From: Mycolicibacterium hodleri
GTDB taxonomy: Bacteria > Actinomycetota > Actinomycetes > Mycobacteriales > Mycobacteriaceae
Assembly: GCF_025822245.1 (NCBI RefSeq)
Contig: NZ_JACKTL010000017.1
Coordinates: 124,001-188,000, forward strand
DNA: 64,000 bases
Direction: 5' to 3'
Notes under the pieces: generated by a model
Told to the model about the DNA's origin: nothing
Database searches by the model: none
The model's input: only the letters and a program-made list of their open reading frames with translations
Translations under genes and position numbers: made by a program
Shown here: positions 55,283 to 64,000 of the stretch, piece by piece
How positions within the stretch are numbered: the stretch's first letter is position 1
Layout: each line of letters opens with the position of its first letter

Positions 55283-55777
55283 GTGTCGCTGATCGTGCCG
55301 CCCTATCCGCCCGACCGCTACACCGACGACCAACCGGAGGTCTCCGCGTCGCTGCGGCGGGCCGACCAACCCGCGGACTACGACGCCTTCGGGCTGGTGC
55401 AATACCACTATCTGGCCGACCAGAAGAAGACCGACGGCGACTACGGCCTGTACCGCGTCAACCTGGCCGCCAACGCCGGTGGACCGGGCCCGCACTTCCA
55501 CCGCGCCATGTCGGAGTCGTTCTTCGTCCTGTCCGGCCGGATGCGCCTGCACGACGGCACGGACTGGGTCGACGGCCACCAGGGCGACTATCTCTACGTG
55601 CCACCCGGTGGGATTCACGGCTTCCGCAACGAGGCCGACGAGCCGGCGTCGATCCTGATGTTGTTCGCCCCTGGCGCACCGCGGGAGCACTACTTCGAGG
55701 GTCTGGCACACCTCGGTGAGCTGACCGACGAGGAACGCGCAGCGTGGTTCTTCGCCAACGACAACCACTTCGTCTGA
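55283..55777 (+). CDS. cupin domain-containing protein
   Basis: The 164-residue single-cupin protein shows GPGPHFHRAMSESFFVLSG (metal motif 1: HxH and Glu) and a second motif PPGGIHGFRNEADEP with His. It probably binds a divalent metal in a small enzyme or isomerase. GTG 55283 is seven bases after a CAGACT hexamer. Function is unassigned. Confidence 0.83.
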   Translation: MSLIVPPYPPDRYTDDQPEVSASLRRADQPADYDAFGLVQYHYLADQKKTDGDYGLYRVNLAANAGGPGPHFHRAMSESFFVLSGRMRLHDGTDWVDGHQGDYLYVPPGGIHGFRNEADEPASILMLFAPGAPREHYFEGLAHLGELTDEERAAWFFANDNHFV

Positions 55778-55781
55778 GCGA

Positions 55782-56561
55782 TCAGGAAAGCGCCTGACCG
55801 GCCAGCGGGACGAACTGCCACCCGGCCGCCAGCATCGGCGGAACCGCGGCGGCCACACCGGCGCCGGTGCCCGAGCGGGGGTGGTTCATGTGGGCCAGCA
55901 CGATCGACCCCGGCGCCGCGTGCGAGATGGCGGTGCCCACCGCGGCGGCCGGTGCCGTCGCGCCGGCGTCGGCGTTGACCGAGAAGCCGACCGGGGTGAG
56001 ACCCAGGTCGCGCACGATCTGGACGGCGACGTCGTCGTAGTGCGCGGTGCCGGTGCGGAAGAAGGCCGGCGCCCTGCCCGTCAGCGCCGTCAGCCGGGCT
56101 TGTTCGCCCGACACCTCGTCGACCACCTCGCTCGCGGACTTCGTGCCCGCGATGCCGTAGGCCGACCGGCCCGTCACCGACAGCGGGACGTGACGGGTGC
56201 CGTGGTTGCCGATGTCGAACAGCGGGTTGGCCGCCAATTGCTCCGTCCGGCCGGGGTTGGCGTCGATCCACTTCGAACACACGAAGAGGGTGGCGGGGAC
56301 GCCGTTGCGCTCCAGGGTGTCGAGCAATGCGTCGTCGCAGGCGTGGTCGCAGGCGTCGAAGGTCAGCGCGAGCTGCCGCCCCGACGGCGCGAAGGTCGAC
56401 GCGATCCCCGGCAGCGCCATGCCCCACTGCGAGGGTCGGCGGGCAAGGTCGGCGGCGGGCACCGCCCCGGACGCAGCGGACGCGGTCGGCATCCGGGAGC
56501 CGGCGCCCAGGACGACCGTGACGCCGGTCAGAGCCGTCAGGAACGCGCGGCGGGTGGGCAT
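55782..56561 (-). CDS. Tat-exported polysaccharide deacetylase (NodB-type)
   Basis: The 259-residue protein starts with a twin-Arg signal (MPTRRAFLTALTGVTVVL, cleavage near TASA-AS). The NodB core follows: Asp in LTFDACDHACDD, then GNHGTRHVP with the metal His pair, and SIVLAHMNHP. It should remove acetyl groups from an envelope polysaccharide or peptidoglycan. ATG 56561 lies six bases after TACGGT. The 3' end is 4 bp from the convergent cupin gene. Confidence 0.85.
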   Translation of the reverse strand: MPTRRAFLTALTGVTVVLGAGSRMPTASAASGAVPAADLARRPSQWGMALPGIASTFAPSGRQLALTFDACDHACDDALLDTLERNGVPATLFVCSKWIDANPGRTEQLAANPLFDIGNHGTRHVPLSVTGRSAYGIAGTKSASEVVDEVSGEQARLTALTGRAPAFFRTGTAHYDDVAVQIVRDLGLTPVGFSVNADAGATAPAAAVGTAISHAAPGSIVLAHMNHPRSGTGAGVAAAVPPMLAAGWQFVPLAGQALS

Positions 56562-56741
56562 GGGCGAACCGTAGGCGGGCACCCTGGGCCGTCGATGCCA
56601 GCGAGGTGGCAAATCCCTGAACGCCCGCCCGGCGCGTGCGCGGCCGGGACACGCAGGCGCCAGCAAGGGACACGCCCTGCGGGAATGCGAACGCGGAACC
56701 CCTTGCCCTAGACTGCCCTTCGATCAGTGAGGAGGCTCCGG

Positions 56742-58436
56742 GTGCAGGGTTATGCAGCGCCCAGCACCCAGGCGTTGCGGGGCTGGCAACGTCGGGCCAT
56801 GGTGAAGTACCTGACGGCCGCGCCGCGGGACTTCCTGGCCGTGGCGACCCCTGGCGCAGGCAAGACGACCTTTGCGCTACGCATTGCCGGGGAACTGCTC
56901 GGCGACGGCACCGTCGAACGCATCACGATCGTGGTGCCCACCGAGCACCTCAAGATCCAGTGGGCGAAGTCGGCCGCCGCGCTCGGCATCTCGCTGGACC
57001 CGAAGTTCAGCAACAGCTCCGCGCAGAACTCCGACGAGTACCACGGCGTGGTCGTCACCTATGCCCAGGTGGCCAGCCACCCGGGACGCCACCGGGTGCG
57101 CACCGAGAACCGCAAGACCCTCGTCGTGTTCGACGAGATCCACCACGGCGGTGACGCCAAGAGCTGGGGCGAGGCGATCCGCGAGGCGTTCGACGACGCG
57201 ACGCGCAGGCTGTCGCTGACCGGCACGCCGTTCCGCAGCGACGACAGCCCCATCCCGTTCGTCAGCTACGAGCGCGGTCCCGACGGGCTGGAGCGCTCGA
57301 GCGCCGACCACGTCTACGGCTACGCCGACGCGCTGGCCGACGGCGTGGTGCGGCCGGTGGTCTTCCTGGCCTACTCGGGTGAATCGCGATGGCGCGACAG
57401 CGCGGGCGAGGAACACTCCGCCCGGCTCGGCGAACCGCTCAACGCCGAACAGACCGCCCGCGCGTGGCGCACCGTTTTGAACCCGGCGGGCGAGTGGATG
57501 CCCGCGGTGATCGCCGCCGCCGACAAGCGACTCCAGCAGAAGCGCCAGCACGTGCCAGACGCCGGCGGCATGATCATCGCCTCGGACCAGACGGCGGCCA
57601 GGGCCTACGCCGCGTTGCTCACCACGATCACCGGTGAGGCGCCGACGGTGGTGCTCTCCGACGACCCCGGCTCCTCGGATCGCATCACGGCGTACTCCCA
57701 AGGCACCAGCCGCTGGCTGGTCGCGGTGCGCATGGTGTCGGAGGGCGTCGATGTGCCCCGGCTGACGGTCGGCGTGTACGCCACCAGCGCGTCGACTCCG
57801 CTGTTCTTCGCCCAGGCCATCGGCCGCTTCGTGCGTTCCCGCCGCCCCGGCGAGACCGCGAGCATCTTCCTGCCGTCGGTGCCCAACCTGTTGCAGCTGG
57901 CCAGCGAGATGGAAGCGCAGCGCAACCACGTGCTCGGCAAGCCACACCGCGAGTCCCAGGGCGACGAGTGGGACGAGGAGTACGAAGAGAAGCAGAGGAA
58001 CGAGCCGAGCGAGCTGGACAACGGCTTCGAGATGCTCGGCGCCGACGCCGAATTGGATCAGGTCATCTTCGACGGCTCGTCGTTCGGCACGGCGACGCCC
58101 TCGGGCAGCGACGAGGAGGCCGACTACCTCGGCATCCCGGGCCTGTTGGACTCCGCGCAGATGCGAGATCTGTTGCGGCGCAGGCAGGAAGAGCAACTGG
58201 ACAAGCGGACGGCCGCCGGCGGCACCGTCCCGGTGCGGTCCACGACCCACGGCCAGTTGCGCGATCTGCGTCGTGAACTCAACGCGCTCGTGACCCTCGC
58301 CCATCACCGCACCGGCAAGCCGCACGGCTGGATTCACAACGAACTGCGACGGATCTGCGGCGGACCGGTGTTGGCGGCGGCCAACTCCGACCAGATCACG
58401 GCGCGCATCGAGGCGGTCCGTTCGCTTCGGGCCTAG
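56742..58436 (+). CDS. DEAD/DEAH-box helicase, superfamily 2
   Basis: The 564-residue protein has the SF2 helicase set: Gln motif RGWQRRA, Walker A ATPGAGKTT (Lys41), DEIHH in VVFDEIHHGGD, the SAT-like LTGTPFRSD, a motif V RMVSEGVDVPRL and motif VI QAIGRFVRSRR. A long acidic segment (about 400-450, EWDEEYEEKQRNEPSE) follows. Target (DNA or RNA) is unknown; it is conserved in actinobacteria. GTG 56742 is chosen because AGGAGG lies six bases upstream; a TAGACT -10 is at 56709-56714. Confidence 0.9.
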   Translation: MQGYAAPSTQALRGWQRRAMVKYLTAAPRDFLAVATPGAGKTTFALRIAGELLGDGTVERITIVVPTEHLKIQWAKSAAALGISLDPKFSNSSAQNSDEYHGVVVTYAQVASHPGRHRVRTENRKTLVVFDEIHHGGDAKSWGEAIREAFDDATRRLSLTGTPFRSDDSPIPFVSYERGPDGLERSSADHVYGYADALADGVVRPVVFLAYSGESRWRDSAGEEHSARLGEPLNAEQTARAWRTVLNPAGEWMPAVIAAADKRLQQKRQHVPDAGGMIIASDQTAARAYAALLTTITGEAPTVVLSDDPGSSDRITAYSQGTSRWLVAVRMVSEGVDVPRLTVGVYATSASTPLFFAQAIGRFVRSRRPGETASIFLPSVPNLLQLASEMEAQRNHVLGKPHRESQGDEWDEEYEEKQRNEPSELDNGFEMLGADAELDQVIFDGSSFGTATPSGSDEEADYLGIPGLLDSAQMRDLLRRRQEEQLDKRTAAGGTVPVRSTTHGQLRDLRRELNALVTLAHHRTGKPHGWIHNELRRICGGPVLAAANSDQITARIEAVRSLRA

Positions 58437-58447
58437 GGTCTGACGAC

Positions 58448-59176
58448 ATGGCAGCCGACAGCCCGACCATTCTGGCCACCAGCGGCGGCCTCCGCGGTGG
58501 CGTGCGAACGCGCTACGAATTCAGCCCCCTCACCGAGAAGGCGGTCGACCTGGCCGGGGTGACGGGTCGCGCGCCCCGAATCTGCTTCCTCGCCACCGCC
58601 CAGGGCGACAACCCCGTGGTGCTGCACGACCTCTACGCCGCCGCCCAGGTGCGCGGGTTCACCGCGAGCCACGTGTCTCTGGTGCCGATGCCGAACGTCG
58701 ACGACGTCGAGGGGCATCTGCTGCAGCAGGACGTCGTGTGGGTCTACGGCGGCAGCGTCGCCGCACTGCTGGCACTGTGGCGCCTGCACGGCGTGGATCG
58801 GGCGATGCGGGCGGCGTGGCTGGCGGGAGTCGTGCTGACCGGGGTGTCCGCCGGATCGATCTGCTGGCACACCGGCGGCACCACCGACTCCTTTGGCCCC
58901 CAACTGCGTCCGGTCACCGACGGCCTCGCGTTGGTGCCATTCGCCAATGGCGTGCACTACGACTCGGAACCCCAGCGGCGCCCGCTATTTCAGAGGTTGG
59001 TCGCCGACGGCATCCTCGACGCCGGGTACGCGACCGACGACGGGGCGGGCGTGTGGTACCGCGGCACCGAATACGCCGGCTCGTTCGCCGAAAACGACTC
59101 CGCGGCAACCTACTTCGTGACCAGAAAGTCCTCGGACGGGGTCCACGAGACCCGACTGGACGTCGAGAGGCTGTAG
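58448..59176 (+). CDS. peptidase E-like protein (family S51)
   Basis: The 242-residue protein has the S51 nucleophile elbow GVSAGSICWH and the strand-end block WVYGGSVAALLALWRLHG. Family members cleave Asp-X dipeptides or act as cyanophycinases. The flanking PFANGVHYDSEPQRRP fits the usual His/Glu region. ATG 58448 is eight bases after TAGGGT, a leaderless layout, and 11 bp after the helicase stop. Confidence 0.85.
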   Translation: MAADSPTILATSGGLRGGVRTRYEFSPLTEKAVDLAGVTGRAPRICFLATAQGDNPVVLHDLYAAAQVRGFTASHVSLVPMPNVDDVEGHLLQQDVVWVYGGSVAALLALWRLHGVDRAMRAAWLAGVVLTGVSAGSICWHTGGTTDSFGPQLRPVTDGLALVPFANGVHYDSEPQRRPLFQRLVADGILDAGYATDDGAGVWYRGTEYAGSFAENDSAATYFVTRKSSDGVHETRLDVERL

Positions 59177-59286
59177 CCGGGACCCATAAACACCTTGACA
59201 GCCCGGTCGGCACGAGTCTCACTTGATCATGAAGCCGACCCCGGATGGGGTTGGTGACGGCTGGGCGCACGCAGCAAGGGGTTGCG

Positions 59287-60393
59287 ATGGGCACTTTGGT
59301 GACGCTCGACGAGTACTCGCGCCTGGTCTCGGCGATTCACGACGCCGCCGTCACGCCGGACCACTGGAACGACGCGATGGCGGCCGTGCGGGCCAGCATG
59401 GGTGGCGTCAGCGCCGCTGCGCTGGTCATTGCCGGGAACGGAAGTCGCGACATCAAGAGCGCCAATCTGGCGCCCGAGGCCCGCGACACGTACCTCGAGT
59501 ACTACCGCGAGTGCGACTATGTCCTCGACGCCGTCGAACACGGACCCGTGGGCGCGACCCACACGGGCGTTGCCCTCATCGCGCTCAACCCACGGTCGGA
59601 GTTCAACTGCGACTGGATGCGGCCGCACCACATGGACGACGGTCTCTTCGTGCGACTCACCGACGGCCCGCAGCCGACGTGCTTCCTGGTCGCCTCACCA
59701 AAGCAGGATGATCCCTTCGCCTCCCCCGAACGGGTCGACCTCGTCAACGCCCTCGTCCCCCACCTGCAGCAAGCGCTGCGCACCCAGGAATACCTCACCG
59801 GGTTGGTGCACAGCGCCCAGGACGCCGCCGAGGCCGTCGACGGCATGCGGCACGGGGTCTTCGTGGTCGGTCCGTCCTCCGCCGTCACCTACGCCAACCG
59901 TGCCGCCGAGGCCATTGTCGCGGTCGGAGACGGGCCCGTGGTGCGGTGGGGCCGCATCGGGCTGGGCCTGCCCTCGGTCGACGCACGTCTTCAGCGCTGC
60001 ATCGCAGATGCGCTCGGCGGCAACGACTCCCAGGCTCGTCACGGCAACTCCCTGCTGTGCCCTCGCACGGAACTGCGCCCCTACGTCATCCACGTCGTCC
60101 CCTTCACGTCGGTGCCACCCGACCGTCGTCAACCCCGGGCGCTGGTGATCGTCGTCGACCCGGAGCGGCAGGCCGAACCACACCGGGACATGTTGATCCG
60201 TCTGTTCGGGTTGACCCGGGCAGAGGCCGAGGTGGCGCTGCGCGTCCTTCGCGGCGACGGACTCAGGCCCATCTCCGACGAGTTGACCTTGTCGCTCGCG
60301 ACGGTCAAGACCCATCTTCAGCGCGTCTTCGCCAAGACGGGCACGCACCGGCAGGCGGAGCTGGTCAGGTTGTTGCTCACGGTCACCCCCTGA
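59287..60393 (+). CDS. LuxR-family transcriptional regulator
   Basis: The 368-residue protein ends in a LuxR/GerE helix-turn-helix (about 305-365, LFGLTRAEAEVALRVL and SLATVKTHLQRVFAKTG). The N-terminal 300 residues form a sensor region without a receiver phosphoacceptor, so it is not a response regulator. ATG 59287 is chosen for the AAGGGG five bases before it. It ends 2 bp from the convergent oxidoreductase. Confidence 0.88.
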   Translation: MGTLVTLDEYSRLVSAIHDAAVTPDHWNDAMAAVRASMGGVSAAALVIAGNGSRDIKSANLAPEARDTYLEYYRECDYVLDAVEHGPVGATHTGVALIALNPRSEFNCDWMRPHHMDDGLFVRLTDGPQPTCFLVASPKQDDPFASPERVDLVNALVPHLQQALRTQEYLTGLVHSAQDAAEAVDGMRHGVFVVGPSSAVTYANRAAEAIVAVGDGPVVRWGRIGLGLPSVDARLQRCIADALGGNDSQARHGNSLLCPRTELRPYVIHVVPFTSVPPDRRQPRALVIVVDPERQAEPHRDMLIRLFGLTRAEAEVALRVLRGDGLRPISDELTLSLATVKTHLQRVFAKTGTHRQAELVRLLLTVTP

Positions 60394-60394
60394 G

Positions 60395-61762
60395 TCATCG
60401 GGTCGCCGCCAGTACCGGATGCACCCGCTGCCGACGGGACGCCCGCGCGACGTGGGCGACGAAGTCCGGCCTCAGGAGTCGCGCTGGCGTGGTCAGCATT
60501 CCGGTCACCCGCAAGAACTCCTGGGCGACGAACGGATCCGATTCCGCGGCCGCGAGAACCCGACCCACGTACGCATTGGTGATTCGCGCCGTCATCGTTC
60601 GCGGACCGGGGATCTCCGGCAACGCGAGGTCCGAGCCGACCGCCGTCTGCCACGCCACCCGGATCTTCTTCGCCGACGCGCGGTGAAAGCGTCGCGGCAG
60701 GTCCACGTCGCCGTGACGTAGGCAGTCGCGCAGGACCAGCGCCTCCATCGACGCCATCGTCATGCCTTGCCCGTAGATCGGGTTGAAGCTGCTCACCGCG
60801 TCGCCGAGGACCAGCAAGCCCTCGGGCGTCCGTGCCATCCTGTCGTAGCGTCGCCACCGGTTGGCGGGGAACCGGTGCATGCACACCTCGCCCAGCGGCT
60901 CGGCCGCCCGGGCCGCTGCCAGCGCATGCGGGGGCGCCCAGTCGGCGCCGAAGTCCACGATCTCGGCCTGGGTGGTCGGCGGGTCGACCGATCCGAGCGT
61001 GCCGGCGCCGAGGATCCACCTCTCGCCCTCCGCGCGGAACATCACGAATCCGTGGGGACGCCCCGGCTCGAACAACCGGGCGAAGGTGTGTTCCCGCAGT
61101 ACCCCGTCCGGAATGCGAACCGGCACACTGGAATACGTGACGTGTACGGGCAGTTCCCGTTCCTCGGGTCGGCCGTAGCCGAGCCGCTGTAGAACGACGG
61201 GCGTACGAGATCCGCGACCCGTCGCGTCGACGGTCACGTCCGCGTCGAGGTTCACCGCCTGGCGGTCCGCGTGGCGGTGCAGCAGGACGCCCGTGACCCG
61301 GCCGTCGGACGCGGCGAGGTCGACGATGTCGTGACGGTCGAGAATCGCGACGTTCGGGATGCGCCGCAACCGACGCCGGACGTGACATTCGATGAACGGC
61401 CGGCTGGCGTGGTGGGTGATCAACGAGCCGGGCGACGGAATAGAGCCGGTGCGCGTGACCAGGTGCCCGCCGAAGAAGACGTGGAATCGCGACAGGTCGC
61501 CGTCGTTCCAGCAGTGCGCACCGTCGGCGACGAGTTCGTCGAGCAGGCCCGGAAACAACTCCTCGACGATCTCGCCGCAGCGAGACATCAGCACGTGGGG
61601 TTGCCGGCTCTGCGGAACGCCGCGTCTCGGCACCGCCTGATCGGTCAGCTCGTCGCGTTCCACCACCGACACCCGGTCGTAGAAGTCGCTCAGCACGCGC
61701 GCGGCAAGCAGCCCGCCCATGCTCGCGCCGAGGACTACCGCATGTTCTCCACGTCTACCCAT
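60395..61762 (-). CDS. FAD-dependent oxidoreductase (monooxygenase-like)
   Basis: The 455-residue flavoprotein opens with AVVLGASMGGLLAARVL, a dinucleotide fold, then DGRVTGV and the second FAD block GLLVLGDAVSSFNPIYGQGMT. It resembles squalene- and salicylate-type aromatic hydroxylases, but the substrate is unknown. ATG 61762 has GGGGAG seven bases upstream; ATG 61777 is an alternative. The longer frame reaching 62431 is antisense read-through. Confidence 0.87.
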   Translation of the reverse strand: MGRRGEHAVVLGASMGGLLAARVLSDFYDRVSVVERDELTDQAVPRRGVPQSRQPHVLMSRCGEIVEELFPGLLDELVADGAHCWNDGDLSRFHVFFGGHLVTRTGSIPSPGSLITHHASRPFIECHVRRRLRRIPNVAILDRHDIVDLAASDGRVTGVLLHRHADRQAVNLDADVTVDATGRGSRTPVVLQRLGYGRPEERELPVHVTYSSVPVRIPDGVLREHTFARLFEPGRPHGFVMFRAEGERWILGAGTLGSVDPPTTQAEIVDFGADWAPPHALAAARAAEPLGEVCMHRFPANRWRRYDRMARTPEGLLVLGDAVSSFNPIYGQGMTMASMEALVLRDCLRHGDVDLPRRFHRASAKKIRVAWQTAVGSDLALPEIPGPRTMTARITNAYVGRVLAAAESDPFVAQEFLRVTGMLTTPARLLRPDFVAHVARASRRQRVHPVLAATR

Positions 61763-61878
61763 CGCGCCGCTCCCCATGTCGGGGCCACACCCCCCGGGTG
61801 GCCTGCGTTCAACCAACCAGCCACGGGAGAGCGAAACGTCATCCAAACGGTTGATCTTGACGCGGTGGGCACCCGCGT

Positions 61879-62691
61879 CTACAGGCCGAGCAGCTCCGGC
61901 AGATCGGCGATCGAGTCGATGACGTGGTTGGGCTGCATGGCGAATTCGTCTGCGGCCCAACGATCCAACGTGTCCTGCCGGAACTTGCCGGTGCGCACCA
62001 GCACGCCGGTCATGCCGACGACCTGCCCGGCGAGGACGTCGTTGTTGAGGTCGTCTCCGACGACGTACATCTCCTCCGGTTCGACACCGAGCCTGCCGGC
62101 CGCGGCGAGGAAGCCCTCCGGCGCGGGCTTGCCGACGGCGGTGGCCTTGCGCCCCGACGTCTGCTCCATGCCGATGAGGTACATCCCGGTGTCGACGCGC
62201 AACCCCTCGGTGGTGTTCCACGCCGTGCTGCGGTGCATCGCCACGACGGGAACGCCCTTGGCCATCCAGTCGTAGACCCGACTCAGCGTGACGTGGTCGT
62301 ACTCCGACCCCGCGCCACCGAGCAGGACCACGTCCGGGGTGTCGCCGTCGGACCCGGACACCTGGTGTGGGTAGGCGACGTCCACGCCGTGCATGTCCTC
62401 GGCGATCTGGCCGCTGTTGACCAGGAAGCACCTCGCCCCCGGATAGCGGTCCCGGACGTAGTTGGCGGTCAGCACGGCCGCGGTGATCACCTCGTCGGCG
62501 CTGACCTCCATCCCGGCGTCGGACAGCAGTGTGGCGATCTGCGCGCGGGTCTTGGTGGTGGTGTTGGTGAGGTAGGTCCGGGCGATCTGGTGGTCGGCGA
62601 GCACGCGCAGCGTGTCCGCCGCACCGGCGATGGGCTCCCAGGACGTCACCAGAACGCCGTCGATGTCGAAGAGCACTCCACCGATAGCCAT
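61879..62691 (-). CDS. HAD-superfamily phosphatase (NagD/Cof-type)
   Basis: The 270-residue protein shows the HAD motifs: nucleophile Asp in GVLFDIDGVLVTSW, the Thr/Ser block YLTNTTTKTR, Lys in AVGKPAPEGF and the metal pair VVGDDLNNDVL. The C2-type cap places it with NagD-like hydrolases of phosphate monoesters. ATG 62691 follows TAACCT by seven bases. Its stop-to-start gap to the PH-domain gene is 10 bp on the same strand. Confidence 0.88.
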   Translation of the reverse strand: MAIGGVLFDIDGVLVTSWEPIAGAADTLRVLADHQIARTYLTNTTTKTRAQIATLLSDAGMEVSADEVITAAVLTANYVRDRYPGARCFLVNSGQIAEDMHGVDVAYPHQVSGSDGDTPDVVLLGGAGSEYDHVTLSRVYDWMAKGVPVVAMHRSTAWNTTEGLRVDTGMYLIGMEQTSGRKATAVGKPAPEGFLAAAGRLGVEPEEMYVVGDDLNNDVLAGQVVGMTGVLVRTGKFRQDTLDRWAADEFAMQPNHVIDSIADLPELLGL

Positions 62692-62701
62692 GGTGCCGAG
62701 G

Positions 62702-64000
62702 TTAAACGGCAAACGTGTCAGCGCAACTCGGGCCCCGTCCATGGTGAGCCCAGTCATTCTCGACGAGCCATGGTGACGCCGACGCCGCCACCGACCACGC
62801 CAGCTCGGCGGGAACGTCGAGCACCCGGTAGCCCTTCACCCCCGCGGCGGTCGCCGCCACCAACGTTGCCACGCCCGCGCGCCGCTGAAAGAACGTCTGA
62901 CGCACGGTCCAGCCGATGATGCCGTCGGCCGCGATGCAGTCGCGGCGTCGCTCGAGGCTGCCGGCCCGCGCGACCAGCCAGCCGTCGCCGCTGCGGTGCC
63001 CCAGCGCTCGCGCACGATCGGCGGCCAGCAGCGCGGCCACCGCCGTCGCGACCACCCACCCCAACCACGCCACCGGTGGAATCGCGACGACGAACGTGGC
63101 CCCGGCCAGTGCGACGCCCAGCACCAGCGGAAGTGCCAGGGCCCGCGTCCAGCGTCTGCGAGTCGCCGTCGGGCCGTGGCCGTGCAGCTCACCGCCGACG
63201 ACGTCGGGACGCCCGATCAGCTCGGTGAGCACGCCCCGGACCGTGTCCGCCGGACACGGCGGCAGCAGCAGTGACGCCTCGCCCGATCCGTTGACGCCGG
63301 TCATCACCGCGTCCAGCCGAGCGCCGCCGAACACCCGCACGAGCAGGGGTTGGCGAATCGTGCCGCCGCGCAGCCTGCGCATGTCGAAGGTGCTCTCGCG
63401 CGCTCGCAGCAATCCGTGCTCCAGGTGCAGGACGCCCGCCCCGCCGTGGTCGTCACGCCGCGACAACACCAGGTTGCCGAACGTCACCAGCGACCGCGCG
63501 ACGGACAGCACCACCGATCCCAGCAGCACCACCACGACGGCGACCGCCACGGTGACGACCACGCCGAACCGCTCCGCGGCGTCGACCCCTTGGCGAGCCA
63601 GTGTCGAATCCTGAAGCGCCACAGCCGCGCCCGTCTGATACACCAGACCGACGCCGGCGACGATCATCGCGAGGCCGGTGAAGCTCAGTGGGCTGTAGCG
63701 CAGCCACGACGGCTGCCACCGGGCGATCACCCGGTCGCGTGGCTCCCCGGACTCGACGGCCAGCGAGTCGGCCAGCAGGATCGCCCGCAACCCTGGCACG
63801 TCGCTCGACCTAATCGCGTCGAGGGTGAACTCCGCGTCCCCGGTGACCTCCCGGCCCGTGCTCACCGAGACCACCGTCAACCCGAGCAGTCGGTGCAGCA
63901 GCCGGGCGTCGGTCGACACCGACCGAATCCTATTGCGCGGCAACGACGTCACCGTGCGCTGCAACACGCCCTCCCGGCGCTGGATCTGCTCGTCGTCGAT
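62702..64000 (-). CDS. bacterial PH-domain (bPH_2, YdbT-like) membrane protein (N-terminus outside window)
   Basis: The visible 433 codons end with the true C-terminus. The frame stays open to the right edge: codons before GTG 63967 read IDDEQIQRREG, so the start lies outside. Two to three bPH_2 domains (IQRREGVLQRTVTSLPRNRIRSV and later DCIAADGIIGWTVRQTFFQ) alternate with hydrophobic helix pairs (about 100-125, 140-165, 285-325). Such proteins face the cytoplasm and may bind membranes or proteins. The HAD gene follows after 10 bp. Confidence 0.85.
   Translation of the reverse strand: MDDEQIQRREGVLQRTVTSLPRNRIRSVSTDARLLHRLLGLTVVSVSTGREVTGDAEFTLDAIRSSDVPGLRAILLADSLAVESGEPRDRVIARWQPSWLRYSPLSFTGLAMIVAGVGLVYQTGAAVALQDSTLARQGVDAAERFGVVVTVAVAVVVVLLGSVVLSVARSLVTFGNLVLSRRDDHGGAGVLHLEHGLLRARESTFDMRRLRGGTIRQPLLVRVFGGARLDAVMTGVNGSGEASLLLPPCPADTVRGVLTELIGRPDVVGGELHGHGPTATRRRWTRALALPLVLGVALAGATFVVAIPPVAWLGWVVATAVAALLAADRARALGHRSGDGWLVARAGSLERRRDCIAADGIIGWTVRQTFFQRRAGVATLVAATAAGVKGYRVLDVPAELAWSVAASASPWLVENDWAHHGRGPSCADTFAV

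Noticed and set aside
61763-62431. Minus-strand extension of the FAD oxidoreductase frame
   Set aside because: It is antisense-phase read-through of the HAD gene region, and the flavoprotein fold begins right after ATG 61762.

Overview
The window is chromosomal DNA from a high-GC actinomycete, almost certainly a rapidly growing mycobacterium (Mycolicibacterium type). From about 8.7 kb to 34 kb its gene order follows the M. tuberculosis segment running from regX3 (Rv0491) down to Rv0457c: regX3-senX3, gpm1, a YbjN-like gene, mshA, a ROK regulator, an SDR, the L,D-transpeptidase lipoprotein LprQ, murB, a nitrilase, deoC, hbhA, fadB2, icl, ramB, lpdC and a DUF779 protein. GroEL2 with two CIRCE operators and Rv0439c-type SDRs follow at 50-54 kb. 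Gene names in this core rest on protein resemblance plus this conserved order.

Region 1 (1-8.4 kb) is accessory and looks less GC-rich than the rest. It holds a compact amino-acid carrier-protein system: a class II aaRS-like amino acid:[carrier protein] ligase (cut by the window edge), an acyl-CoA-dehydrogenase-fold protein, a small carrier protein, a DUF1839 protein, a glycoside-hydrolase-2-like protein and a dedicated holo-ACP synthase. The last four lie head to tail with 4-14 bp overlaps or a 5 bp gap. A degenerate WecG/TagA-like glycosyltransferase and a sugar-nucleotide epimerase follow. This is the most novel part of the window. The proposed logic is activation of an amino acid, loading on the carrier, possible oxidation, and transfer by a papain-like DUF1839 protein to an unknown, perhaps sugar, acceptor.

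Region 2 (8.7-34.5 kb) is the conserved core: phosphate two-component signalling with a MIRU-type repeat between senX3 and regX3, mycothiol synthesis, peptidoglycan synthesis and crosslinking, heparin-binding adhesin, and the fatty-acid/glyoxylate group (fadB2, icl, thioesterase, ramB, lpdC) with shared TGCGAA motifs in the control regions. A PPK2 polyphosphate kinase sits within it.

Region 3 (34.5-50 kb) is mixed metabolism: a prolyl-oligopeptidase, a small ECF sigma/anti-sigma pair, a second PPK2 of another subfamily, an aldehyde dehydrogenase, PAP2 and DinB proteins, a D-aminoacylase-like amidohydrolase, a nitrilase plus APC permease operon under a TetR regulator with a clear palindromic operator, an MHS-type transporter and a DUF559 nuclease-fold gene flanked by short direct repeats.

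Region 4 (50-64 kb) holds groEL, a TetR regulator divergent from two tandem SDR genes with paired operators, a second acyl-ACP thioesterase homologue, a cupin, a Tat-exported polysaccharide deacetylase, a DEAD/DEAH helicase, a peptidase E, a LuxR regulator, an FAD oxidoreductase, a HAD phosphatase and a bacterial PH-domain membrane protein cut by the right edge. Many genes show a -10-like hexamer 6-8 bp before the start codon, the usual layout of mycobacterial leaderless transcripts. No tRNA, rRNA, transposase, integrase or CRISPR array was seen.
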